Assembly: GCF_002904335.1 (NCBI RefSeq)
Contig: NZ_PPHF01000165.1
Location: 62,001-126,000 of the forward strand
DNA: 64,000 nucleotides
Direction: 5' to 3'
DNA from: Amycolatopsis sp. CA-126428
GTDB taxonomy: Bacteria > Actinomycetota > Actinomycetes > Mycobacteriales > Pseudonocardiaceae
The translations under genes were made by a program, and so were the position numbers. Of this stretch, positions 24,331-35,400 are shown piece after piece; within the stretch, counting starts at the first letter, position 1, and each line of letters begins with the position of its first letter. A model generated the notes under the pieces. It saw only the letters and a list, made by a program, of their open reading frames with translations, had not been told where the DNA came from and did not search any database.

Positions 24331-24936
24331 GTCCCGCCACTGGGCGAACGGGCGGTCCAGCGCCCACTTGCCGTCCTGCTCTTCGAGGACGCGGTATTCG
24401 CAGGTCGCCGGGTTGGACAGGGACTCGAACAGCTCGATGCTCCAGCCGAAGAGCCGCCGGCACAGCAGCCGCAGCGTGAGCCCGTGGGAGACGATCAGGA
24501 CCGTCTCCGGGTGACTTTCCTCGCGCATCCGCAGGTCCGAGAGGAACGCCGCGACGCGGTCGTCGACGTCCGCGCCCGACTCGCCGAACGGCAGCCGGTA
24601 GAAGAAGTGCCCGAACTCGTGGCGCCGGGCTTTCTGGATCTCCTGCCCGGCCGGGTCCTGCAGGTTGCCCCAGTCCTGCTCGCGCAGCCGCGGCTCCTGC
24701 ACCAGCCGCTCGCACGACGCCCGGATGTCCAGCAGCCGCAACGTCTCCCGGGTGCGCAGGTACGGGCTGACGTACACCGCGGGCCGCGAGCCGTCCAGCA
24801 GCCGCGCGATCTCCGGCGCCACCGCGCGGGCCTCCTGCTCTCCCTTGGCGGTCAACGGGAGGGCGTGGTCGGGGATCCGCGTGTAGGCGAGCTCGTCGAC
24901 GTTGCCGAGCGACTCGGCGTGCCGCAGCAGGATCAT
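24304..24936 (-). CDS. Histidine phosphatase (phosphoglycerate-mutase-like) family protein
   Basis: Cytosolic 2H-type phosphatase of 210 residues. The catalytic RHG-like motif is LLRHAESLGN (phospho-His), followed by LTAKGEQEARAV, VSPYLRTRETL, RLREQDWGNLQ, FGESGADVDDRV and the second catalytic His in VLIVSHGLTLRLL. Substrate could be a sugar phosphate or other small phosphoester. ATG 24936 has GGAG 8-9 bases before it; an ATG five codons earlier is possible. Converges on and overlaps the kinase gene by 27 bases. Confidence 0.88.
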   Translation of the reverse strand: MILLRHAESLGNVDELAYTRIPDHALPLTAKGEQEARAVAPEIARLLDGSRPAVYVSPYLRTRETLRLLDIRASCERLVQEPRLREQDWGNLQDPAGQEIQKARRHEFGHFFYRLPFGESGADVDDRVAAFLSDLRMREESHPETVLIVSHGLTLRLLCRRLFGWSIELFESLSNPATCEYRVLEEQDGKWALDRPFAQWRDSPDGETQL

Positions 24937-24999
24937 CTTCACGGCTCCCATCCTGCCCGTCACACGGGCCTGACCGGGGCTGGGCCTACGCTCAGGGGC

Positions 25000-27009
25000 G
25001 TGTCCGCGACGAAATCCGACGTCCCCACCCAGCGCCGGGCCAGCGTGCTGCCCCTGCTCGTGGTCGGTGTCCTGCTGGCGGCCGTGGTCGCGATCGGCCT
25101 GATCGCGCTCACCGGCGGGGCCGGTTACGCCATCGCCGGCCTGCCCGATCCGGGGCTGGTCACCAAGTACGGCATCACCGTCATGCGCGTGGTGTCCGAA
25201 TCCGCGTCGGTGATCTGCGTCGGGTCGCTGCTGCTGGCGGCCTTCCTGGTGCCGCCGCAGAAGTCCGGGACGCTCGGGCCCGAGGGCTACGGCGCCCTGC
25301 GCGCGGCCGGGATCGCCGCCTGGGTGTGGTTCGCCGCGGCCCTGCTCTCGGTCGCCTTCACCGCCGCCGACACCGCCGGAAAGCCCTTCGGTGACGTCCT
25401 GGACCCGCAGACGCTGCTCGACCTCGTCGGCGCCATCGAACAGCCGAAGGCGTGGCTGTGGACGGCGCTGATCGCGATCCTCATCGCGCTCGGCTGCCGG
25501 CTCGCGCTGTCCTGGGGCTGGACGGCGGTGCTGTTCTTCGCCGCCGTCGGCGGGCTGGTCCCGGTCGCCGTCACCGGGCACTCGGCCAGCGGCGGCTCGC
25601 ACGACGTCGCCACCAACAGCCTGCTGTTCCACCTGGTCGCCGCGGCGCTGTGGGTCGGCGGCCTGGTCGCCCTGCTGGCGCTGGGGTACCGGCGCGGGGG
25701 CCACCTGAGCCTGGCCGCGCAGCGGTTCTCCAAGCTGGCCCTGGTCTGCTGGATCGTGATGGCGCTCTCCGGCGCGGTCAACGCGCTGGTCCGGATCGGC
25801 CTGAACGACCTGTTCACCACCGACTACGGCCTGCTCGTGGTGGCCAAGACGGTCGCGCTGCTGCTGCTCGGTGTCTTCGGCCACCAGCAGCGCGAGAAGG
25901 GCGTCGCGAACCTCGTCGACGGCAAGGGGGGCGCCCAGCTGCTGCGCCTGGCCTCGGTCGAGATCCTGATCATGTTCGTCACCATCGGCATCGCGTCCGG
26001 GCTGGCCAGGACGCCGCCGCCGGCGGACGCGATCACCCAGCCGTCCACCACCGAGCTGCTGATCGGCTACAACCTCGACGGCGCGCCGACGGTCTGGCGG
26101 CTGCTCTTCGACACCCGCTTCGACCTGGTTTACGGAACGCTCGCGCTGGTGTTGGGCGGCCTGTACCTCGCCGGGGTCCGGCGGCTGCTGCGCCGCGGCG
26201 ACACCTGGCCGGTGGGCCGCACGGTCGCCTGGATCGCCGGCTGCGTGGTGCTGCTGATCGCGACGTCGTCGGGCGTCGGCCGGTACGCGCCCGCGATGTT
26301 CAGCGTGCACATGGGCAACCACATGCTGCTGTCGATGGTGGCGCCGGTGCTGTTCGTGCTCGGCGGGCCGGTCACGCTCGCGCTGCGTGCCCTGCCGGCC
26401 GCGGGCAAGGACACCCCGCCCGGGCCGCGCGAGTGGCTCGTCGCCTTCGTGCATTCGCCGGTGTCGCGGTTCCTGACCCACCCCGTGGTCGCGCTGCTGC
26501 TGTTCGTCGGCTCGTTCTACGCGCTCTACTTCTCCGGCCTGTTCGACACCGCCCTGAACTACCACTGGGCGCACCTGGCGATGAACGGGCACTTCCTGCT
26601 CGCCGGGTACGTCTTCTACTGGCCGGTGATCGGCGTCGACCCGGCGCCGCGGCGGATCCCGTACCTCGGCCGGCTCGGGATGATGTTCGCCGCGATGCCG
26701 TTCCACGCGTTCTTCGGCGTGATCCTGATGAGCAAGCAGACGGTCATCGGGCAGACCTTCTACAGCCAGCTGCACCTGCCGTGGGTCACCGACCTGCTCG
26801 CCGACCAGCGGCTCGGCGGCGGCATCGCCTGGGCGGCCGGCGAGGTCCCGGTGCTGCTGGTGCTGATCGCGCTGCTGGTGCAGTGGTCGCGTCAGGACGA
26901 GCGCGAGGCGAAGCGGCGTGACCGGCGCGAAGCGGTGACCGGCGACGAAGAGCTGAACGCCTACAACGCGATGTTGAAGAACCTCGCCGAGGGCAAGCGG
27001 GCCGACTGA
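25000..27009 (+). CDS. CopD-CtaG fusion: copper-handling / cytochrome c oxidase assembly membrane protein
   Basis: Large membrane protein of 669 residues with two domains: an N-terminal CopD-like copper-resistance part (about residues 1-350, with VTGHSASGGSHDVATNSLLFHLVAAALWVGG as the His-rich helix pair) and a C-terminal caa3-CtaG-like part (from about 360: SVHMGNHMLLSMVAPVLFVLGGP, HWAHLAMNGHFLLAGYVFYWPVIGVDP, MPFHAFFGV). It is expected to move copper to cytochrome oxidase. The GTG at 25000 is preceded by TACGCT with 7 bases between and no ribosome site, so translation may be leaderless. This fusion is usual in actinobacteria. Confidence 0.92.
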   Translation: MSATKSDVPTQRRASVLPLLVVGVLLAAVVAIGLIALTGGAGYAIAGLPDPGLVTKYGITVMRVVSESASVICVGSLLLAAFLVPPQKSGTLGPEGYGALRAAGIAAWVWFAAALLSVAFTAADTAGKPFGDVLDPQTLLDLVGAIEQPKAWLWTALIAILIALGCRLALSWGWTAVLFFAAVGGLVPVAVTGHSASGGSHDVATNSLLFHLVAAALWVGGLVALLALGYRRGGHLSLAAQRFSKLALVCWIVMALSGAVNALVRIGLNDLFTTDYGLLVVAKTVALLLLGVFGHQQREKGVANLVDGKGGAQLLRLASVEILIMFVTIGIASGLARTPPPADAITQPSTTELLIGYNLDGAPTVWRLLFDTRFDLVYGTLALVLGGLYLAGVRRLLRRGDTWPVGRTVAWIAGCVVLLIATSSGVGRYAPAMFSVHMGNHMLLSMVAPVLFVLGGPVTLALRALPAAGKDTPPGPREWLVAFVHSPVSRFLTHPVVALLLFVGSFYALYFSGLFDTALNYHWAHLAMNGHFLLAGYVFYWPVIGVDPAPRRIPYLGRLGMMFAAMPFHAFFGVILMSKQTVIGQTFYSQLHLPWVTDLLADQRLGGGIAWAAGEVPVLLVLIALLVQWSRQDEREAKRRDRREAVTGDEELNAYNAMLKNLAEGKRAD

Positions 27010-27157
27010 GTCTCGACGTCCGGTTGAGCTTGAGCCGCTGTCCGGCTGCCAGGAAAACGGCCGTTTCGGTAGTCTCGCCGTGATCTCGGGCTGACTTTCG
27101 GTAGTGCGGTGGTGACCGGCGTCGAGCCGCGATCAAGCGCGTTCTACGATCGTGGGT

Positions 27158-28834
<1,677 letters not shown>

Positions 28835-28850
28835 GGGGGCGGGTTTCCCC

Positions 28851-31733
28851 GTGGAAGCCAGCAAACAGCACCGGACGGGCCCGTTCTCGCGCACTGAGAG
28901 CGGGCGCTCCGCCAATGCCGGGGGAACCCTCTCCGCAGTCGGCCGGCTGATCGAGCGGGCGGACGCCCTGCACCTGCGCGCGCCCGAGCTCGCGCTGGTC
29001 CTCGGCGAGCGCGCGGCCGCGCTGGCCGAGGCCGCGAGCGCCGACGAGCAGTGGATCCGGGCCGAGAGCCTGGTCGTGTCCGCGCGCGTCCGGGTCGGCG
29101 ACCGGCCGGGGACCGTCGGGCGCGCGGTCGCGGCGTTGCGCGCGGCCGAGCACGCGGGCTACGGCGACATCGCCGCGCGCCTGCGCATCGACCTCGCCGT
29201 CTGCGCCCGCAGCCTCGGCGTGCCGCTGACCGGCCTCGCCGCCTTGCGGCCGGTGCTCACCAACCCGGTGGTCTCGCCGGTGCACCGCGCGGCCGCGTTG
29301 TGCCACCTGGTGGGCTGCCTGGGCCAGCTCGGGCGCAAGTCGGAGCTGGACCGCGTGCTCGTGGAGGCGGACAAGCTCGTCGTCGGCGACGACTCGCTGG
29401 GTGCGGACACCCAGCTGCTGGTGCGGGCGCTGCTGCGCGTCGGCACGGCCGCCCACCGCCGGCGCCACGGCGACTTGACGGCGGCGGCCGACGCCGCCCG
29501 GACCGGGCTCGGTTTTTTGGAGAAGCTCGACAACCCGGCCGACGACGGCGGTCTCGTCCGCATCCGGCTGGTGCTGCTGCTGGTCAGCACGCTGCTCGAC
29601 CGCGGCGACGCCGAAATGGCGTACGAGATCGCGGAGCCGGTGCTGGCCGAGCCGGTGCGCGCGGCGGGCGTCGCACCGATGGGCTGGCTGCGGCTGGCCG
29701 TCGCGACGCGCGTCCATTTGCCCGCGGGGTCCGGCGAAGCGGCGATCGAGCTGGTCCGCGAAGCCGTGGCGAGCACGGACCGGCACGGGCTGTCGGCGAT
29801 CACCGCCCGGTTGTGGCTGGAGCTGGCGCAGCTGCAGGAGCGGTTCGGGCAGGCGGAGGAGGCCATCGCGTGCCTGTACCGCTCGCGGGCGGCGGAGCAG
29901 TTGCACGCCCGCGCCCGGCGGCAGGCGTGCAGCGTGCTGGCAGGCGAGTTCGGCACGGGGCAGCCGGCCTCGGTGGATTTGGACGAGGTGCTGAAGGCGG
30001 TGCCGTCACGGCCGGTCCCGGTTGTTGCGGCCGAGCCGGTTCCCCCCGCTCAGCCTGAGCCGCGGACGCCGGCGTGGTCGTTCGGACGGCCGCGGGTGAC
30101 CGCCGATGCGGCGGAGACGACGTTGATGCCGGCGGTGCGCGACGAGCCGGGGTCCCGGGTGCGGCCGGAGCCGATCGAGGTGCGGGCGCCGGAGCGCCGG
30201 CCTGGTGAGCCGGGGACGGCACGGGAGCCGGTCGCCTCGCGGCCGGGCCGAGGAGAGCAGCGGCCGGAGCCTGGTGACCCGCGGCCGGTGTTTCGGCCGG
30301 GCCCCGTCGAGACGAGGTCGGCGCCCGAGCTGGCCGAACCGCGTGCGGCTGGGCTGGGTTCGGGGCCGGAGTTTGGTGAGTCGGCGGGGCGTGGAGCTGG
30401 GCTGGGGTCGGAGCACCGATCGGAGCCTGGCCAGTCGGCGGGGCGTGGAGCTGGGCGGGAATCGGGGTACCGACCAGCGCTCGGTGAGTCGGCGGGGCGT
30501 GGCGTTGGGCGGGAATCGGGGTACGGACCGGCGCTCGGTGAGTCGGCGGGGCGTGGCGATGGACTAGGGGCGGAGCACCGATCGGAGCCCGGCCAGTCGG
30601 CGGGGCGTGGAGCTGGGCAGCGGTCGGGGCACGGGCCGGAGTTTGGTGAGTCGGTGGAGCGTGGTGCTGGGCTGGGGTCGGAGCACCGGCCTGAGCCTGG
30701 TGAGTCAGCGGGGCGTAGGCGGCGGCCCGAGCCCGTTGAGCCGCGGTTGGCGGAGCGTGGCCGGGAGCCGGACTTCGGGTCGGAACCTTCGGTGCCGCGG
30801 CCGGAGCCGGAGGTTCGGTCAGCGCCTGGGGCGGAGTACCGGTCCGAGTCTGCTGAGTCTCGGGGTCCGGAGTACCGGTCCGAGCCGGCAGGCCGCGAGC
30901 CGGAGTCGCGGTCGGAGCCCGGTGAGGTGCGGCGTGAGCCGGACTTCGCGTCGGAGCCGGCCGAGGCGCGGCCCGAGCCGACCGACGTGCGGCCCACTCG
31001 GGAGGCCGTCGAGGCGGCGCCGCCCGCCGAACTCGGCAAGACCAAGTTCTCCTGGGCCGCGCTGGCCGAAGCTCGGCTGCGGGAGACCGCGGCCGAACGG
31101 GAGTCGGCGCCCACGCGCGTCACGCCGGCGTTGCCGCTCGCACCCGAGCCCGCCGCCGAGCGGGAGTCGTGGGGGTCCGAGGGGCGGCGGCAGGAGCCGC
31201 CACCGTCGACGCGTCACGACGCCGAGCACGGCTCGGAGGCCGCGCGTTCGGTGCTGGACCGCCTGGGCATCTCGGCCTCCGGGAGCGCGGGGGGCCGTCG
31301 CCGGGCGGACGACGCCGACCGGCCGCGCGCCGAGGAACCGGCGCGTCCGGAGCCGGAGCTCGCCCCGCCGCCGCGGCCGGAGGACGAACCACCGTCCGTG
31401 CCGGACTACCGCGACGAAGCCGAGCCGTGGTTGCCGCGGCTGCGGATGCCACCGTCGCTGGAACCGATGGAGGACTTCGGCCACTGGACCCCGGCGACGG
31501 CCCCGTTCCCGGAGAGCTACGCCCGCGCGATCGCGGAGGACGAGCCCCCACCGGACGCCGGCCTCGCCGACCTGCTCGCCCGCGCCCTCGCCGAGCACCA
31601 GGCGGGCACGGCCAGCGCGGCGGCGCTGGTCAAGCAGCTCGACTCCCAGAACGCGGGCCGCCGCAACGGCCACGGTCGCAACGGCCACGGCGCCGAGGTG
31701 CCGGACTCCCGCGGCCACAGCTCGCGCGACTGA
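28851..31733 (+). CDS. TPR-like helical protein with long Pro/Glu/Arg-rich repeat region, unknown function
   Basis: Protein of 960 residues. Residues about 25-370 form Ala/Leu/Arg-rich helical pairs resembling TPR units (AVGRLIERADALHL, LWLELAQLQERFGQAEEAIACLYRSRAAEQL). Residues 371-720 are low complexity, dominated by Glu, Pro, Arg, Gly and Ser, and contain an exact 54-bp (18-residue) tandem repeat at 30381-30721. The C-terminus (from about 720) again looks structured: KTKFSWAALAEARLRETA, SVLDRLGISASG, AGLADLLARALAEHQ. It follows ettA by 16 bases and is probably cotranscribed. No signal peptide or membrane segment. GTG start with no clear ribosome site. I recognise no family. Confidence 0.75.
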   Translation: MEASKQHRTGPFSRTESGRSANAGGTLSAVGRLIERADALHLRAPELALVLGERAAALAEAASADEQWIRAESLVVSARVRVGDRPGTVGRAVAALRAAEHAGYGDIAARLRIDLAVCARSLGVPLTGLAALRPVLTNPVVSPVHRAAALCHLVGCLGQLGRKSELDRVLVEADKLVVGDDSLGADTQLLVRALLRVGTAAHRRRHGDLTAAADAARTGLGFLEKLDNPADDGGLVRIRLVLLLVSTLLDRGDAEMAYEIAEPVLAEPVRAAGVAPMGWLRLAVATRVHLPAGSGEAAIELVREAVASTDRHGLSAITARLWLELAQLQERFGQAEEAIACLYRSRAAEQLHARARRQACSVLAGEFGTGQPASVDLDEVLKAVPSRPVPVVAAEPVPPAQPEPRTPAWSFGRPRVTADAAETTLMPAVRDEPGSRVRPEPIEVRAPERRPGEPGTAREPVASRPGRGEQRPEPGDPRPVFRPGPVETRSAPELAEPRAAGLGSGPEFGESAGRGAGLGSEHRSEPGQSAGRGAGRESGYRPALGESAGRGVGRESGYGPALGESAGRGDGLGAEHRSEPGQSAGRGAGQRSGHGPEFGESVERGAGLGSEHRPEPGESAGRRRRPEPVEPRLAERGREPDFGSEPSVPRPEPEVRSAPGAEYRSESAESRGPEYRSEPAGREPESRSEPGEVRREPDFASEPAEARPEPTDVRPTREAVEAAPPAELGKTKFSWAALAEARLRETAAERESAPTRVTPALPLAPEPAAERESWGSEGRRQEPPPSTRHDAEHGSEAARSVLDRLGISASGSAGGRRRADDADRPRAEEPARPEPELAPPPRPEDEPPSVPDYRDEAEPWLPRLRMPPSLEPMEDFGHWTPATAPFPESYARAIAEDEPPPDAGLADLLARALAEHQAGTASAAALVKQLDSQNAGRRNGHGRNGHGAEVPDSRGHSSRD
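30381..30721 (+). repeat. 54-bp tandem repeat inside the TPR-like gene
   Basis: The word TCGGCGGGGCGTGG (with small changes) recurs at 30381, 30435, 30489, 30543, 30597, 30651 and 30705, always exactly 54 bases apart. In protein it gives 18-residue units of the form SAGRGxGxxSxxxxxxGE. The unit length is a multiple of three, so copies can be gained or lost without frameshift. Confidence 0.93.
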
Positions 31734-32412
31734 CCTGCCGAGGACTCGTAAAGCCGGCCCGGCCGACCGGGAGCCGCGGCCTGCGCCGTTGGGCGCCGCC
31801 CCCGATTGCCACGCTACCGGCGGGCACCGACACTTTGCCGCGCCTCTGCAGGCCGCAGCCTGAGTCTCGCCGCAGGCCGAGTCGCGCTGCAGCCTCAGTC
31901 ACGCAGGCCGGGTTCCGCCGCAGCTGAGTCGCGCGGGGGCGCCCCCCGTTTTCCACGCTACCGGCAGCCACCGACAGTTTTGCCGCGGTCGACGACCACG
32001 GCACCGCACAGCGGCCAGTTCACCCCCGCCGCGGTCCGGTCGCTGAGCCACCCCGATCCGTCGCCGACCTGTCCCGCCGCGACCGCAGTGGGATCCGTCG
32101 CACTCCGGTGTCGCCGACCGGCCGACAGCGTTCGCCGAACGGCAGCACGCCCGATCAACTGAACCGATCACGTTGGCCCCGCCGCGGGTGGCGTCCGCCG
32201 AGCACGGCTGGTCAGCGCCGCGCCGGGGCCGGGAAGACAACCCGTCAGTAGCTTGACCGATCACGCGAATCCCAAGCCCCGGAAGGGTTTTCGGGGCTCG
32301 GGGAACCTCCGGGTCTTCATGTGATCCCGGATCGCGCGCATTAGTGTGGGGTGGCCGGCTCAACGCCGAACCGGCACGGTGCCACCTCACGCAAACTGGA
32401 GAGTTGCCTCAA
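31734..32412. other. Intergenic region upstream of glutamate dehydrogenase, with a short duplication and hairpin
   Basis: No convincing gene in about 680 bases. A block of some 50 bases is imperfectly duplicated (31792-31843 and 31936-31990; both contain CCACGCTACCGGC and CACCGACA). A 7-bp perfect hairpin AGCCCCG/CGGGGCT lies at 32275-32298, probably ending upstream transcription, and the final 110 bases should hold the promoter of the dehydrogenase. Confidence 0.5.
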
Positions 32413-35400
32413 ATGAGCTCGACCGGAGTCTCGTCACTACCCGGAACCGGAGCCGAAACCGAACCCGAATTCGGCCAGCGCTCCCCGGCCAGCCCGGAGC
32501 AGATCAGGGACGACCTGATCGACGCCGCGGCCGGGCTGGCGCCGGAGATCGGTGAGCTCATCCGGCTCTACTACCGGCACATCCCGCCCGAAGAGATCGT
32601 CGGTGACGAGCCGGTCAACCTGGTCGGCGCCGTCCGGTCGCACCTGCAGCTGGCCAAGCACCGGATGCCCGGCCGCCCGGCCGTGCGGCTGCTGAACCCG
32701 ACCGTCGCCGAAGACGGGTGGGCTCGCGAAGCCACCGTGGTGCAGGTCGTCACCGACGACATGCCCTACCTGGTCGACTCGATCGCCGCCGAGTTCGCCC
32801 GGGACGGCGTCCAGGTGCAGCGGATCGTTCACCCGATCGTGGTGGTCACCCGCGACCTCACCGGCGAGCTGCAGGAGGTCCACCCCGAAGCGGACCCGGC
32901 CGAGCCGCCCGCGAACTCGGCCGCCGAGTCGTGGATGTACATCGAGATCGACTTCGTCACCGATCGCAACCGGGCCCGCGAGCTCGACAACCGGCTCTCC
33001 AGCGTGCTGGGTGACGTCCGTGAGGTCGTCGAGGACGCCGAGAAGATGGCCCAGACCGCGTGCCAGCTGGCGAGCGAACTGGAGACGGCCCCACCGAAGC
33101 TGCCCCAGGGCGAGGTCGCCGAGGGCGCCCGCCTGCTGCGCTGGCTGGCCGACGGCCACTTCACCTTCCTCGGCTACCGGCGCTACGAACTGATCGACAA
33201 CCCGCACCCGGACACCGAAGAGCACACTGCACCCGCCCTGCGTGCGGTGCTGGCCTCCGGCCTGGGCGTGCTGCGCCAGGACAGCCTCGCCGCCCGGGGC
33301 CTCACCGCCGGCCCGGACACCGCCGCCACCGCGCTCGCGCCCACGCTGCTGGTGCTGACCCAGGCCAGCGCCCCCTCGACCGTGCACCGGCCGGTCTACC
33401 CGTACTACGTCGGCGTGAAGACCTTCGACGCCGAGGGCACCGTCACCGGCGAACACCGCTTCCTCGGCATGTTCACCACCACCGCGCTGCACGAGAACGT
33501 CCTCGACATCCCCGTGGTGTGCAAGCGGGTCCGCGAGGTCATCCACCGCGCGGGCTTCCCGATCGAGTCGTTCTCCGGCCAGCGGATGCTGGAGATCCTG
33601 CAGAACTGGCCGCGCGCCGACCTGTTCTCCGCCGACACCGACTCGCTCTACTCGACGACGACCGGCGCGATCACGCTGTCGGACCGCCGCCGGCTGCGGC
33701 TGTTCCTGCGCCGCGACCCGTACGGCCGCTTCTACTCCTGCCTCGTCTACCTCCCGCGCGACCGCTACACGACGCGCTCGCGGCTGGCGATGCAGGAAGT
33801 CCTGCTCGAAGAGCTCGAAGGCACCCAGCTCGAGTACAGCGCGCGGATCGGCGAGACGGTCCTGGCCCAGGTCCACTTCGTCGTGCACACCGACCCGGCC
33901 CGCCGCCTCGAACCGGACACGCTCAACATCCAGGACCGGCTGAACGACGCCGTCCGCACCTGGGACGACCGGATGGTCGAGGCGGTCCTCGACGAACGCC
34001 GTGAGCGCGCCGACGGCGGCGTCGCGGTCGGGATCGTCGGCGAGGAATCGGCCACCGAGCAGGGCCAGCGCTTCGCGATGGTCTTCCCCGAGGGCTACAA
34101 GGAGGACTTCACCGCCGAAGAGGCGCTGGCCGACCTCCGCTCGCTCGACTCGCTCACCGACGAAGGCGACCTCGCGCTGTCGTTCTACCAGCCCGCCGGC
34201 GCCGGGCCGGGTGAGCGGCGCTTCAAGCTCTACCTGCGCGGCGAGGGCGTCACGCTCTCGAAGGTGCTCCCGGTGCTGCAGGCCATGGGCGTCGAGGTGG
34301 TCGACGAGCGGCCGTACGAGCTGCACCGCGAGGACGGCGGCGCGTGCTGGATCTACGACTTCGGCCTGCGCGTCGACCAGAAGATGCTCGACGAGTCCGA
34401 CGAGCACGCCGTCGAAGAGCTGCGCGGCCGCTTCCAGGACGCCTTCGAGGCCGCCTGGCGGGGCGATGCCGAGGTCGACGGCCTCAACGGCCTCGTCCTG
34501 CGTGCCGGGCTCACCTGGCGCCAGGTCGCCGTGCTGCGCGCTTACTCGCGGTACCTGCGCCAGGCCGGCAGCGCGTTCTCCCAGGACTACATCCAGAACA
34601 CGCTGCTGAACCACACGCCGGTCGCGACCAAGCTGCTGCGGCTGTTCGAGGCCCGGTTCGCGCCCGAACTGTCGGACGCCGATCGCGAGGCCGCCACGGA
34701 CGCGCTGGCGAGCGAGCTGAACGCGATGATCGACGAGGTCACCAGCCTCGACGAGGACCGGATCCTGCGCCGGCTGATGGCCGTCATCCGGGCCACGCTG
34801 CGGACGAACTACCACGTCACCGCCGCCGACGGAAAACCCCGCGAATACCTGTCGATCAAGCTCGACCCGGCCGGCGTGCCCGACCTGCCCGAGCCGCGGC
34901 CGAAGTTCGAGATCTTCGTGTACTCCCCGCGGGTCGAGGGCGTGCACCTGCGCTTCGGCGAGGTCGCGCGCGGTGGCCTGCGCTGGTCGGACCGGCGTGA
35001 GGACTTCCGCACCGAGATCCTCGGCCTGGTCAAGGCGCAGGCGGTGAAGAACGCGGTGATCGTGCCGGTCGGCGCGAAGGGTGGCTTCGTCGTCAAGAGC
35101 CCGCCGGCCCCGACCGGGGACGCGAGCATCGACCGCGACGCCCAGCTCACCGAGGGCATCGCCTGCTACCGGATGTTCATCTCCGGCCTGCTCGACCTGA
35201 CCGACAACCGCATCGAGGGCAAGACCGTGCCCGCCCCGGGGGTCGTCCGGCACGACGCCGACGACTCCTACCTGGTCGTCGCCGCCGACAAGGGCACCGC
35301 GAAGTTCTCCGACATCGCGAACGAGATGTCCGCGCAGTACGGCTTCTGGCTGGGCGACGCGTTCGCCTCCGGCGGCTCGGTCGGCTACGACCACAAAGCC

